Origin: Thereva unica | Lineage: Eukaryota; Arthropoda; Insecta; Diptera; Therevidae | Direction: 5' to 3' | Assembly: GCA_949987705.1 (NCBI GenBank) | Contig: OX465282.1 | Span: 125,818,310 to 125,882,309, forward strand | Length of the DNA stretch: 64,000 nucleotides | Part shown: positions 54,013 through 64,000 of the stretch, one piece after another | Layout of the letters: every line of letters begins with the position of its first letter | Position numbering within the stretch: the first letter of the stretch is position 1 | Program-made: the position numbers and the translations under genes | The notes under the pieces: model-generated | Databases searched by the model: none | Told to the model about the DNA's origin: nothing | The model's input: the letters and a program-made list of their open reading frames with translations, nothing else

Positions 54013-54189
54013 AAAAGATAAGGGATGTATTTTTTGCTTGAGATGATCCTCGTTGACAGGTCTTCAAATATTGAATGAACACCTAAAACATGAAACAAAA
54101 AGTCTTGATTAATAGTAAAATACAAAGGTACATTATAGATTGCTTTAAAACTAAACAAAATCTTAAAAACAATGCGTTAATTATAGTTA

Positions 54190-55077
54190 CAGATAGTAAC
54201 AAGGTAAACATTGATGCGAACGCAACCCTGCTTAAAAAATCAAAACAGTTGGCAGGATATGACGATGATATAAACTGCCGTGCTAGATCACTGTCATATC
54301 TTCAAGAAATTTTTACGGAATTAGAAGGGGGAGCTAAAGATATAGGGCTGCAAATAAATGCAGGAAAAAGTAAAATTCTAATTCAGTCAAGGGTGGTAAG
54401 AAGAAGAAGAAATTACAACACCACCCGGGGGGGGGGAACATAACTTCGAACGGGTAAACCAATTTAACTACTTGGCACAGTCAGCGAAGACAACGATGAA
54501 ACGATAGACGAACAAAGAAGAATAAACGCCGCAAACAGAACATACTTCTCACTACTGCCAGTCATGAAATCCAGAGACATCCACAGAAGAGCAAAAATAA
54601 GAATCTACAAAACCATCATACGTACGGTAGCTACGTGTGGATATGAAGCAAGGAGTATCTCCCAGGAAAACGCCGACAAGTTGGATATATTTGAGAGGAA
54701 GGTTCTCCGAAGGATATACGGCCCAATCAATGAAGACAATGCAAGGAGAATGCGCTACAATCACGAATTGTACGACCTATACAAAGAGTGTAAACTCTCG
54801 ACACATGCTAAGCTACTACGTTTACGTTGGGCCGGTCATGTCCAAAGAATGGATGACTCAACTCAAGGATACCAAAAAAAAGCCCTGTACCTACTACCAG
54901 ATGGCAAAAGACCAGTTGGCAAACCACGGTCAAGGTGGGAGGACAATGTTAAGGCCGATGCAGCATTACTGCTCAATATAAGAAATTGGAGACAAGGCGC
55001 GAAGCAGAGAGACGTCTGGAGGAAGAAGCTGATGGAGGCCAAGGCTCGAATTGGGCTGTACAGCCATCGAAGATGAT
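54190..55077 (+). pseudogene. RTE-like non-LTR element, 3' part
   Basis: After a decayed catalytic region (G-Y-D-D-D-I-N in place of Y-A-D-D, near 54258) come D-I-G-L-Q-I-N-x-G-K-S-K, F-N-Y-L-G, I-R-I-Y-K-T-I-I-R, R-R-I-Y-G-P-I and R-L-R-W-A-G-H-V-Q-R-M, then G-K-P-R-S-R-W-E-D-N-V and a stop near 55075. Frames change around 54430-54560. It is 5'-truncated and ends in a T-rich tract. It lies just upstream of the latrotoxin-like gene, in the opposite direction. Confidence 0.82.
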
Positions 55078-55159
55078 TAATTTTATCGTTTTTTGTTTTT
55101 TTTTTTTTTTTTTTTCGCCACAGAAAAAATTTTTTGGTAAAATTTTTAATTTTGATTTT

Positions 55160-55700
55160 CAAATGTGAAAATTACAGAGCTCAATGTCTGTTAGAAAGAT
55201 AAAAGTTGGTCAAGAGAAAAATGAAGGATACCCAGCCTAATCGAAATACCAACAAAAGAAACACTGGTTACTTTGATTCTAAGAAATAGGAGTCTGTCCT
55301 TGGGCTTTAGAGGAAGTTAGAGAAGAGAGTAACGACGTGCCTGATGTAGCGAAAGTGAACAAAAGCTATTCTTAAGTGCGCTGTTAGGCTGAAGTATCTA
55401 TATACAAAAATGAATGTCTATTGGTAATGTAATGCCAGACTAAAACTCAAAAACTGGCACCCGATTGAGTTGAAATTTTCACAGAATGTGTTTTTTGACT
55501 AAATCCAATACACCGCAAATACGATTAGATAGGTGGCGCCAAAGAAAAATAGAAAAAAGGGAATATCAGAAGACACATTATACCTACAAAAAAACGCCTA
55601 ATTATTTTTAAACAAAATGTAAATCAAAATACATACAAAAAACTTTGAGTGCAAAAATCATCACCCATAAATACAAAAAACTATTGAAATTTTCTTCTTG
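55160..55700. other. Gene-free stretch
   Basis: AT-rich sequence with no supported feature before the tandem repeats start. Confidence 0.35.
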
Positions 55701-56410
55701 TCGGAATTTGGAACCGCCATCTTGAATTTTCACAGAATAGCCAGTTAACAACGTCAAGCAAACTACGCATAATGTGCAAAATTTGAAGTTGATCGGACCC
55801 ATACTGAAGGAGCTGTGAAGATTTTGAACCGCCAACTTGATTCGGTTACGACTGGATTACATTGTCAGAAGAAACTATGCATATCTACAAATTTGAAGTT
55901 GTTCGGTTATACTTTCTTCTTTTTAGTCCATAACATGCCTTCTGCCATTTTTTGTTGGGCGCCATTTTGAATTTCGAATGACGTTATACCGCTTGTATTC
56001 TATCTGTCATGCCCTTTCATTTGATACCCATGCCTTGGGTCGGGAAACACAAATACAAACATCGGTGGCCATCTTGGATCCACCATCTATAGTATTTTAC
56101 AAAATTGTGACATTGCTTTGTCAAGAAAACTACGCATATGGGCAAAATTTGAAGTTGATCGGTTATATTTTCTCCTTTTTAGTCTTCCGCCATTTTGTAT
56201 TGGCTACCTTTTTGAATTTGAAAAGACGCTACACCACTAATTACATTCTACCTGTCATGCCCTCGCATTTGATATCCATGTGGGGGGTCTGGGAACATAA
56301 ATACAAAAATTGGCCGCCAGCTTTGAACTGCCATCTTGGTTAGATTGCATTTTCAAGCGACCTACGTGCAAAATTTAAAGTTTATCGGTTGTATGGAAGT
56401 GGGTCATAAA
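55700..56410. repeat. Diverged tandem repeats, period about 248 bp
   Basis: TGTCATGCCC recurs at 56005 and 56253 (248 bp apart). Blocks such as GGCCATCTTG, AATTTGAAGTTGATCGG, ACTACGCATA and ATTTGATA(C/T)CCATG recur in the same order through nearly three units. Identity between units is moderate. No coding function. Confidence 0.75.
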
Positions 56411-56619
56411 ACTTTTTTTTGTTAATGTTTGATTTTTACTCCCCATGCATGCATGAACACAACAAGCCACAGTGGGAAGACATCTCACTAAACGTTCCTA
56501 CTGGGCACAGCGGGAATGGCTGTACATGCAAGATGGGATTTTGAAAAGGAAATGATTATCAAATGATGGGACGTCACATAGATGGATGTTCTTTGTTAGT
56601 TTTATGATGCAAGATCCAG

Positions 56620-57177
56620 CATTCATCTAAGGATCAACAAAACCGTGGAAAAAATAAGATAACATCTTTATTTTGTCCATACGGAGGACAACGTCGAGGA
56701 ATGGTATCACAAATGCACGATCTGTACCGCGACCAAAGGTCCGCCGAAGAAACCCAGAGTGGACAATGATGGCCCACCATTTGAAAGATTGATTGACGAC
56801 TGACGGGGGACAACTTGGTCATCGTGGTCTAGATACTTCAGCAAGTGGCCGGAAGTTACATGCAGGCCATCCCGAATTAGGAAGCTGTTAAGATTGCGGA
56901 TAATTTAGTAAGCAACTAAATCCGTAGATATGATGTAACAAATGAATTCCATTCCAACCAAGCAGTCCCAAGTGCTGCAAGAGGTCTGTAACATACTCAG
57001 GATACGGAAAACGACAACGCTTCACCCAAAATCTGATGGAATGATGGAAAGTTTCAACCGAACCATTGGTAAACATCTAAGAAAGATGCCTAACTACCAT
57101 CAGCGTTATTGGGACGGCTACGTACCGCTCTTCTTAGTGGCATAAAGGACAGCTATCATCAGTTCAACTCCTCAGCT
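56620..57177 (+). pseudogene. Gypsy integrase remnant
   Basis: Fragments in shifting frames: E-E-W-Y-H-K-C-T-I-C-T-A-T-K-G (zinc-binding region, 56700), Y-F-S-K-W-P-E-V (56835) and T-T-L-H-P-K-S-D-G-M-M-E-S-F-N-R-T (57020), then W-D-G-Y-V-P-L-F-L. Many stops occur. Its downstream part reappears at about 58476-58850 behind an inserted RTE-like element. Confidence 0.78.
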
Positions 57178-57191
57178 ATCCTCAGTTCAAC

Positions 57192-58461
57192 TCCTCAGCA
57201 CCAGCTACAAAATCTTCACAATACTTATGAAACAAAAACTGGAACCTATAGCGGAAAGCCTTATAAGAGAATATCAAGCTGGTTTTAGGACAAACAGGTC
57301 AACATCGGACCAACTGCTGACCATAAGGCAAATTCTGGAGAAAACCTGGGAAAGGAATGTAGATGTATACCAGATATTTGTCGACTTTCCACAGGCATAT
57401 GACTCAATAAACAGAGAGAGGCTATACGAGATCTTATCGGAACTAGGAGTCTCCTCAAAGTTGGTACAACTAATCAAATGCGCCACAAATAGTTCACTGG
57501 CGAAAGTAAGGATCCAAAATGTTGTAACAGAGGAGTTCAAGAGCTTAGACAAGGAGATGGACTGGCCCCCATGCTTTTCAACCTGGCCTTAGAATGGGTG
57601 ATAAGGAAAACGTCAGTCCAGCGAAGTGCCTCAATAGCTACCCAGTCGGTACAATTACTTGGATATGCGGATGACGTAAACATCGTGTGAAGGTCCTTTT
57701 TGGCAGCAAAAGAAGTCTATGTCGAATTAAAAGAGGCGGCAAAGGACATAGGCCTGAAGATTAACGAAGAAAAAACGAAGGTGATGCAACAATCCAGAGC
57801 AGGACGATTTAGAATGGGACGAACATAACCTAGAAGTAGTCGATAAAACCGTCTACCTTGGGTCTACTATCACAAAAAGAAACGAAGAAAAAGAAGAAAT
57901 AACCAGACGAATACTACTGGTTAATAGAGCCTTTCATGCCCAAAAACAAATCCTGCACTCAAGATTTGTACACAGGAAAACGAAACTCTCACTCTACAAA
58001 ACAGTAATAAGACCAGTACTGTGTTATGGTAGCGAGACTTGGACTATGACCCAGGACATAGAGGAACGAGTCAACAGGTTCGAGAGGAAAATTCTCAGAT
58101 GCATAATAGGCCCAATCAGAGAGGATGGAATATGGCGAAGAAGATACAACAACGAGTTGTATGGAATTTTTGACGACCCACAACTCTCAACTTTAATAAA
58201 AATCAACAGACTGAGACTAGCCGGCCACGTGATCAGGATGGAGGACAATCGCATCCCAAAACGGCTTATGGCATCAGAAATTTCGGGAAGTAGGCCAGTA
58301 GGCAGACCCAGGAGGAGATGGATAGACTCTGTGATGGCTGACGCAGAGTCAATGCTCAACATCCGGAACTGGAGACATGCTGCAAGGAAGTGTCAAACTT
58401 GGAGAAATGCCCTAGAGGAGGCCAAGGCTCGATTTGGGCTGTAGCGCCATTAGATGGATGG
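57192..58461 (+). mobile_element. RTE-like non-LTR element with 14-bp target duplication
   Basis: ATCCTCAGTTCAAC is duplicated at 57178-57191 and 58462-58475, inside the Gypsy remnant. The element holds RT from Q-A-G-F-R-T-N-R-S-T (57270) through F-V-D-F-x-Q-A-Y-D-S, G-Y-A-D-D-V-N-I-V (57660) and K-D-I-G-L-K-I-N to R-L-R-L-A-G-H-V-I-R-M and a stop at 58444. It ends in a short GATGGATGG tail. Several frameshifts and a stop right after the catalytic motif kill it. Confidence 0.88.
57227..58444 (+). pseudogene. RTE-like reverse transcriptase, frameshifted
   Basis: The three main frames are 57227-57592 (N-terminal RT), about 57590-57830 (catalytic) and 58046-58444 (C-terminal, 132 codons with G-R-P-R-R-R-W-I-D-S). 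The C-terminal domain is the same type as that at 54700-55070 and as the scrap in the tandem gene units. Confidence 0.85.
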
Positions 58462-58475
58462 ATCCTCAGTTCAAC

Positions 58476-58870
58476 CTGTCAGACGCGTAGAAGGACTATC
58501 TTCGGTAAATAGATTACGCTGCCAGGTGATTTAAAGTTTGGAATTGCGCCAGAAACAAGCCAACCATCGAATAATCCTCGGCACAAAGAGCGAAATTAGC
58601 GGAAGTCCCCGAGTCGACAGGATGACCCGCTATGACCTAAGGGAGAACGGAGCTGGAGGATTTATTGAAGGCGATCGAGTGGCGCTAAATCATCTTCGAA
58701 GAATTTAAGGGAAATCACCAAAACTACAACGGAAATGGGAAAACCCCTACGCTATCATCACAAGGCTAAGCGATGTGGACCGATTATGTCGCTATGAAAA
58801 ACGGTACCCTGATGGAAACGGTGTTCGGAACGAACACAAGTAAAGGAGAGGGCAGTGTAACGGCTAACCA
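58476..58870 (+). pseudogene. Gypsy pol C-terminal remnant
   Basis: After the RTE-like element the Gypsy sequence continues, with E-G-D-R-V-A-L (58670) and S-P-K-L-Q-R-K-W-E-N-P-Y-A-I-I (58715), the block near the end of Gypsy polyproteins. Stops and frame changes are frequent. Confidence 0.7.
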
Positions 58871-58974
58871 ACAGGAGAAAGCTAAAATTCAAATTCACCG
58901 AGAAGTTTCATGTGCAGAGGCACCTATTTTAAAAAATACATATCGCTATGTGATATCTCTATTTAACGGTTTTT

Positions 58975-59190
58975 TATGTGGAAGAGTCTAAGCTTAGGTG
59001 TCACCCTTTTATTACCAGTCCGTCATGTCGTTTCCTTCATGGTGCAATGTCTGGTTGTAAGCTTAGATCGAAGATAGAAAACGGATATGATAGGTTTAAG
59101 GTAGTCTGGAGGATGCATGAGGGGGAGCCAGTAGGCCTTGCGTTTTAACTCTTGGGTATTGTACGAGTTAACTCTTTTTAGTAGCCGGAT
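58975..59190 (-). repeat. CR1/L2-like 3' UTR fragment
   Basis: It resembles 45688-45870: CTAAGCTTAG..., CCAGTCCGTCATGTC, CATGGTGCAATGTCT and GTAAGCTTAG, then the C-terminal codon region. It is a diverged 3' end only. Confidence 0.7.
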
Positions 59191-59224
59191 GAGCCGCAAC
59201 AGACAGGGTTAGCAGGAGATAGGC

Positions 59225-59280
59225 TAGTCGGAGTGTTATGCTTCCTGATACAAGAGGATCCCGACCGAAACCAACCGAAG
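59225..59280 (-). repeat. SINE fragment, reversed
   Basis: Reverse-complemented, it follows SINE positions near 4262-4315 (CGGTTGGTT..., GGCATAACACTCC) with several changes. It directly follows the CR1/L2-like 3' UTR fragment. Confidence 0.5.
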
Positions 59281-59384
59281 CGTAACAATGGTACCCTGTT
59301 ATTAACAGGTTAAGTCGGCGGGATGCCATATTAGGGCTACCCACACTAACCTAACCTAGTACTACCCACACTGTTCTAACTGAA

Positions 59385-59762
59385 CCACCAAAAATATTGG
59401 GAAGAAGAAGAAGGAGAAGAAAAAGATGAAGGAGGAGCACATGTACGGGACATGGAGGGAGAAAATAAGGATGAGGACGCTGCCAGCAACGACGACTGGT
59501 CACACGTAGTTAAAAATGAAAACAAAAAAAGAACACTAAATGATAGTGACCCTAATACAAGCAACGAAATTAAAGGGAATAACTGAGAAAGTCGCAAGGC
59601 TTCTAATAATAATAATAATAGGTTCGACATATTATACGACAACCAAAACCTAGAAATTGTAGGCAGGAGTTGGACCAGAACCACGGGCTCCATACCTAAA
59701 AGAACAATAATAGTTACTGGTAGTAGAGTAAAAACTAGTAAGAATAGCCCCAAGAAATATTG
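59385..59762 (+). pseudogene. Possible non-LTR ORF1 fragment with AAT repeat
   Basis: One plus frame reads E-E-E-E-G-E-E-K-D-E, then W-S-H-V-V-K-N-E-N-K-K-R and D-S-D-P-N-T-S-N-E to a TGA at 59584-59586, then goes on through an (AAT)n run (about 59609-59626) to I-L-Y-D-N-Q-N and a stop at 59760. The charged, Asn/Lys-rich makeup with W-S-x-V-V resembles the start of gag-like ORF1 proteins of non-LTR elements. The assignment is tentative. Confidence 0.4.
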
Positions 59763-59765
59763 AAT

Positions 59766-61036
59766 ACTTCAAGTACAAATGTAAATGCAAGCAGTAGAGT
59801 CGATAGAAAAAGATTTTTCTGATGGGCTCAATTGTTTGTCTTGTAAACCCAGCTTGAAAGCTTGAGTGTTCGGGATTGTGATAGTTTGGCTTGGAAATAT
59901 GCCTAGCAGCAATATGTGGAAACATGAGGAGACTAAATTAATAATAAAAACATAAAATCGCGATAAAAAAAAGATATATTAATAATATCTTCAAATCCCA
60001 GCTCAAGAACTCAAGCTCATTTCAAGTTAATATGCAGCTGCTAGTAGTCAGAGCATATATGCGCTCAAGCTCTTGAGATTTTCAATCATTCAAGCACTCA
60101 GGCTGTCATGGAAACGTAGTAGTAGTTATAGCCCCAATTATTATATATATTCGAAGTAAGTTCTCCCCAAAACATTTAAAAAATTAACTAAATTTTTTTA
60201 AATCAAAAAATAAACTTAGAATAAACTTACCAAATGAACCAAAGCAATTTTTCAAATATTTCACACTTACAGCAAGGCACAAAATATATAAATTATAAAA
60301 ACTTCTAATAATAACCAAAAAATTAAATCTTCAAAGGATAAAAGTATGAAAATGAAACCTTGTGTCCAATAGAAGTTCCGTCTATAGACTGGATTTAGCC
60401 AAAAGAAAATCTGAATTTTGTAAGCCGCCGCAAAAAGATTTATATTTAAGTCTTAAATAAATTTCAGTTCATTTGTTCATTTTTGAAAAAAATTGCCAGT
60501 TGAGTTCACAATTCAAAGTAAACTTTCCCAAAGTTGATACAGGTGCAACAAATAGAATGGCGTAACAAAAATTTTCCACTGTTTTGGTTAATACAAACAT
60601 TTATGTGTTCATAGCGAAATGTGTTATACACGCGTTTTCGCCAAAATATCGCGTTTTGGGCGAAAATACAATCGCAAACAAGTGTTTTATCATACAAATC
60701 GAAAACAACTCGATGAAAACGACCACGAAAACAAGAAAAGTGTGGACAAGAACCCAATTCAGCGTTCAGAACTTCTTATACGCATGTCATTTTCCTTGTC
60801 CGAATTTTTAAAATTTTGAGTTGTAGTCCAGTCAATGCACGGAAAAAAGGGCCAAACCTGGAAATCCTGCCAAACAGGAACAATTTGCACCAAAATTTGG
60901 ATCTGGGTTTTACTTACCCTCTACTTCAAAGTTGCCAATGTACCTAGGGTTGCTTTTTATTTTTTGGGGGTGTAAACTATCCTATTCGAAAATACCCTAT
61001 TCGAAAATAGTTGTAGAATTGTAGATTCAAGCGTTT
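59766..61036. other. Gene-free stretch with CTCAAG/CTTGAG repeats
   Basis: Short inverted motifs such as GCTCAAGCTCTTGAG cluster at 60000-60110 and 59820-59875. No gene is supported. Confidence 0.4.
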
Positions 61037-61039
61037 AAT

Positions 61040-62270
61040 CGATATTAGAGTTTCACGAGAGCGAGAGAAGACAAAAGTCGGCCGCGGTCTCGATCTCGCT
61101 GTATAGTGTTGTGTCGCGATAGGCTTGTGTTACTCTCGCGAGAGTCAGTGTTGCACTCTCGACTTCCCCACCCTCCGTTTTTGCCCTGCGGAGAATTTAA
61201 ATATTTGGGAAATTCCTTCGCAGGGGGCCGCCGCCACGACCTCTGCGACAATCTGTGCCTTTAAGGGGGTAAAATTAAAGTTGAATATGAAAAAAGATTT
61301 AAAAATTGTTGACATATTATTAAAAAAATTTGGAAATTTACCTTAATCCCACCCCTAAATCTAAACAGAATAAAAAATACATTGAAAAAGAATTTCTTTT
61401 CGTAGATGCAAAAAAAAAAACATTTAACATTAACATTTAAGAGAATTTTTATTCCCTCCTAGAGTTCACTCTGGACGACATACCCTTCTCAAAAGAATCC
61501 ACTCAAAGTGTTCACTAAGTTTTTATTCACACCACCCAGTGTTTCCACGAGAGTAGTGTGACTAGATTAGGGACGCTTCTCTCGATGAGACAATGGGATG
61601 TTTAGAAGGGTGCACTCGCGCTCTCGCCGGCGTGTTGAGGATTGAGTGAAATTACACAGCCATTCACTTGGGACTCACGTCAAACCTGTCTGTGTATAAT
61701 TTGAGTATTACACGAAGCATCTAAATTTCTACCTCTTTTCCGTGTAACATAGTAAATGTATATGTAGTTGTGAATAACAGTGTGAACCCCCGAGAACAAA
61801 GTTATGCTTGGGTTAGTGTAATTTGCGGTGAGACCGAAAAATTTTTGGGTTTACAAGTAAGGCTCAACACATACCCTTCCCTGCCCTCCCTTGTCTAAAA
61901 AACCGGTTTATTGGAAGTGATTGGAAAGTGAGTCTTGGAAAGTGATAGGCCGTGTAATTTGGCTGATTTACTGGCACCTTTAAACTCTGGAAGACTGGGG
62001 TTGTCCAGCTCATAAATATATTACTGACGAAAATATAAAACTCTACTTTCTATAGAATCGGGATATCCTGCAACAATCCGGGAAAAAATTAACCGATTGG
62101 GAAATCCCGCGAGATCGAGCGAGAGTGCGATATTCTCGCATTCGATAATGTTGTCTCGGCGAGACTGGGAATTTTTTACTGTCGCGCAACTCTCGCCATG
62201 AGGCAGAAGCTGTTGTCTCGCGTGTTGTCTTGTCTCGCATGCGACAGTGCGAGAGTTGCAACACTAGTGT
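61040..62270. repeat. Candidate hAT-like element with CTCGCG-rich ends
   Basis: AGTGTTGCACTCTCG at 61147-61161 is inverted at 62250-62265 (CGAGAGTTGCAACACT). Both ends are crowded with GAGAG/CTCGCG motifs in both directions (61055-61165 and 62100-62260). The pattern of short terminal repeats plus subterminal motif clusters fits hAT elements. No clean 8-bp duplication was found and no transposase is visible. Confidence 0.5.
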
Positions 62271-62585
62271 CGATATAAATTATCATTGCATCATGAATTA
62301 TTAGTTGCAATCCTTATGAAAACAACCCATATAAAAACAACCCCTACAGATTAAAATTTGATTTAAAAATAGGAAAAATAAAAATTTTGTATATTATGAA
62401 TCTTAATTTAGAAAATCAAAAAACATAATTAAAAATCATTTTCTTCTTCATTTTCACTCCTTTCTAAGTCTGCCTTATCCTTCCTCCTCGTTTCCCTCTT
62501 GATCTATAATTGGGACACTATTCGGACAATTGTCACCGCTGCTTAAACAAGTTGAATTGCAGAAGAGTCCTACTCTTCGCCAAAC

Positions 62586-62757
62586 TAGTAATGAGCAAAC
62601 GCAAGAACAAGACAAGATTAATCTAGTCTTATTCTTGTTCAGTCTGCTTGTTCTTGTTCTTGCAAGCATAACTAAGTCTTGTTCTTGTTCTTGGTCTTGC
62701 AAAATGTGCAAGAACAAGACAAGACTGCAAGAACAAGACCATTTTTGCTCATCACTA
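62586..62757. mobile_element. Complete 172-bp hAT MITE (CAAGAA family)
   Basis: The terminal repeats TAGT(A/G)ATGAGCAAA are inverted at the two ends, and the 8-bp target CGCCAAAC is duplicated (62578-62585 and 62758-62765). Nearly the whole interior is CAAGAA/TTCTTG repeats. The right terminus is the same as that of the 2.2-kb element at 9546-11736, so both belong to one family. Confidence 0.93.
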
Positions 62758-62765
62758 CGCCAAAC

Positions 62766-63866
62766 GCAGGTTGAATCACAACCCTTTTTGCAGCTGCAAA
62801 AAATCATTTTTGTGTGTGCGCATGCGTGTGTGTCTCACAATGTGTGAAAAGATGAAGAAATCTTCTAAAATACACGTGTTTTGATAACTGTAAAAATTGC
62901 TATTTTTACCAGAAATCGCTTAGTTTTTGAGCTATCAAGTTCAATAAAAACCTTTTTGTTGGTTTTTTCAAGAGCTATAGATGTATGTAAATACATTTTT
63001 TGTGGAGCTCTTATTTTTTAAAAGGTTGGAGGTCAAACAGCTTGAAAACGTTACTATGTATTTGCGAACGAAACAAACTTGAAACGGCCATATCTTACTT
63101 AATTTTTATCGTACAGAAAAAGTAAAAACCCCAAAAGTTTTAAAAAATACCCTACATTTTTTTTCACTCTATCAAATTTTGTGTATCTTTCATAGTTTTT
63201 GAGTTATTTTTAAAGAAAGACATTTTTTTGCAAACTAACAAAAAATTCCTCTTCACTTCAAGCTCAAATTTTTCAAAAACTAAGCACTGTAAACCGGCCA
63301 AACTTATAGAGCATATTACAAGTGCACAAATAAAGTTAATTGTAAAGTGGTAACAATCATTTTCCATTGAGGTGGTAATTAGGGGGTGATTTTCACATTT
63401 TTTTGTCGCCAAAAAAATAAAAGAACCAATTTTGTTTTTATCATAACTCGCAACACGTTGAATGCCATGGGGGTCACCGGTGACCGGCACTGAGTTTGTT
63501 CGTGGCGCCGTGGGGGTCACCGGTGACCGGCGAAGCCAAGATTACTATAAACACAAAAGGACCCCGCACAAAATGTATGGAAATGTGCTTTCGGTCAAAT
63601 TGGCTGAAATTTTACTATGTTGTAGCTGACATCGTCCTGATCAAAAGTGTTCATGGGCACGAAACCCAAAAATAAGATCTTTTGGGTTTTTCAGGTACTT
63701 TTAGGATTTACGTCTCTTTTGCCTCCCACGGCCCCAAAACAAGTCGTAGGAGGCTCCAAGACCCCTCAATATTTTCGTAACGGTACCTACTATTAGTAAA
63801 AAATACCAGAAAAATCCCCCTTGCCTCTAAGGGGGCCAGGGGGCGGTCCGTATGGCTGCAACAGGC
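62766..63866. other. Gene-free stretch with twin palindromes
   Basis: No gene is supported. The perfect palindrome GGTCACCGGTGACC occurs twice (about 63472-63485 and 63514-63527) in the shared context TGGGGGTCACCGGTGACCGGC. Confidence 0.5.
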
Positions 63867-64000
63867 AAAATGCACTGCGAACTGCAGAAGTCAACGAAAA
63901 GCTCACCATTTTTGCTAGTAACTTGGCTTATTTCTTGATTTCCAATTTGGTCTTCAAGGTCGGGTTTGCTAGGGTAGTGCGTTTAACTCACTCATCAAAA
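63867..64000 (-). mobile_element. CFDP2-like endonuclease fragment running off the window
   Basis: The last 134 bp match 1563-1690 closely, including GCAGAAGTCAACGAAAAGCTCACC, and thus the endonuclease region of the non-LTR element at the window start. It is cut by the window edge and joined on its left to unrelated sequence. Confidence 0.85.

Noticed and set aside
59376..59753. Leu/Ser-rich minus-strand membrane-like protein
   Set aside because: It is the antisense of a Glu/Lys-rich plus-strand frame and of the AAT repeat; it has no domain.
60000..60110. CRISPR-like array from the CTCAAG/CTTGAG motifs
   Set aside because: Motifs are short, irregularly spaced and inverted, in a eukaryotic repeat-rich context.

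Overview
The window looks like a repeat-dense stretch of an arthropod, probably insect, nuclear genome. It is AT-rich, its genes are sparse, it has TATA-driven genes with short candidate introns and AATAAA signals, and it holds BEL/Pao, Copia, Gypsy, several non-LTR, hAT and PIF/Harbinger elements plus a tRNA-derived SINE. I cannot fix the species. The only host-type genes I can support are a family of small secreted proteins and one large intronless alpha-latrotoxin-like ankyrin protein; the rest is mobile DNA in several layers of nesting.

Layout. 61-260: hairpin repeat. 310-2460: decayed non-LTR element (minus). 2510-3300: old pseudogene copy of the small secreted gene. 3457-5160: Gypsy remnant split by a SINE. 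5161-9095: three nearly identical 1238/1239-bp tandem units, each with one complete secreted-protein gene (5835, 7073, 8311), plus a partial fourth unit. 9096-13063: CR1/L2-like non-LTR element holding a 2.2-kb hAT-type element, which holds a Harbinger-like element, which holds an RT scrap. 14765-17144: two inverted-repeat elements. 17756-20778: rearranged Copia with target duplication AGAAC. 20957-30598: structurally complete BEL/Pao element with an intact gag-pol of 1732 codons, near-identical LTRs and target duplication GGCGG; one LTR carries a Harbinger-type insertion that is absent from the other.

31229-31654: a second, diverged, cysteine-richer secreted gene. 34917-35654: inverted repeat copy and SINE. 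35656-39546: a 3.9-kb structure with arms over 1 kb. 40797-41085: a third family member broken by a frameshift. 41740-49560: nested non-LTR elements and MITEs. 49800-53960 (minus): latrotoxin-like gene with two RIKR sites, a compact TATA/Inr promoter and no signal peptide. 54190-64000: RTE-like and Gypsy remnants, satellite-like repeats, a complete 172-bp hAT MITE, and a second fragment of the element that opens the window.

The most interesting biology is the pairing of a latrotoxin-like gene with a locally amplified family of small secreted proteins. In all three divergent branches of that family the putative 3' splice site lies exactly 4 nt before the start codon, and a cysteine pair appears to have been lost together in the amplified branch. 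This resembles a venom or salivary effector locus. The shared function is inference; the sequence shows only proximity, secretion signals (small proteins), toxin-family architecture (large protein) and recent amplification.
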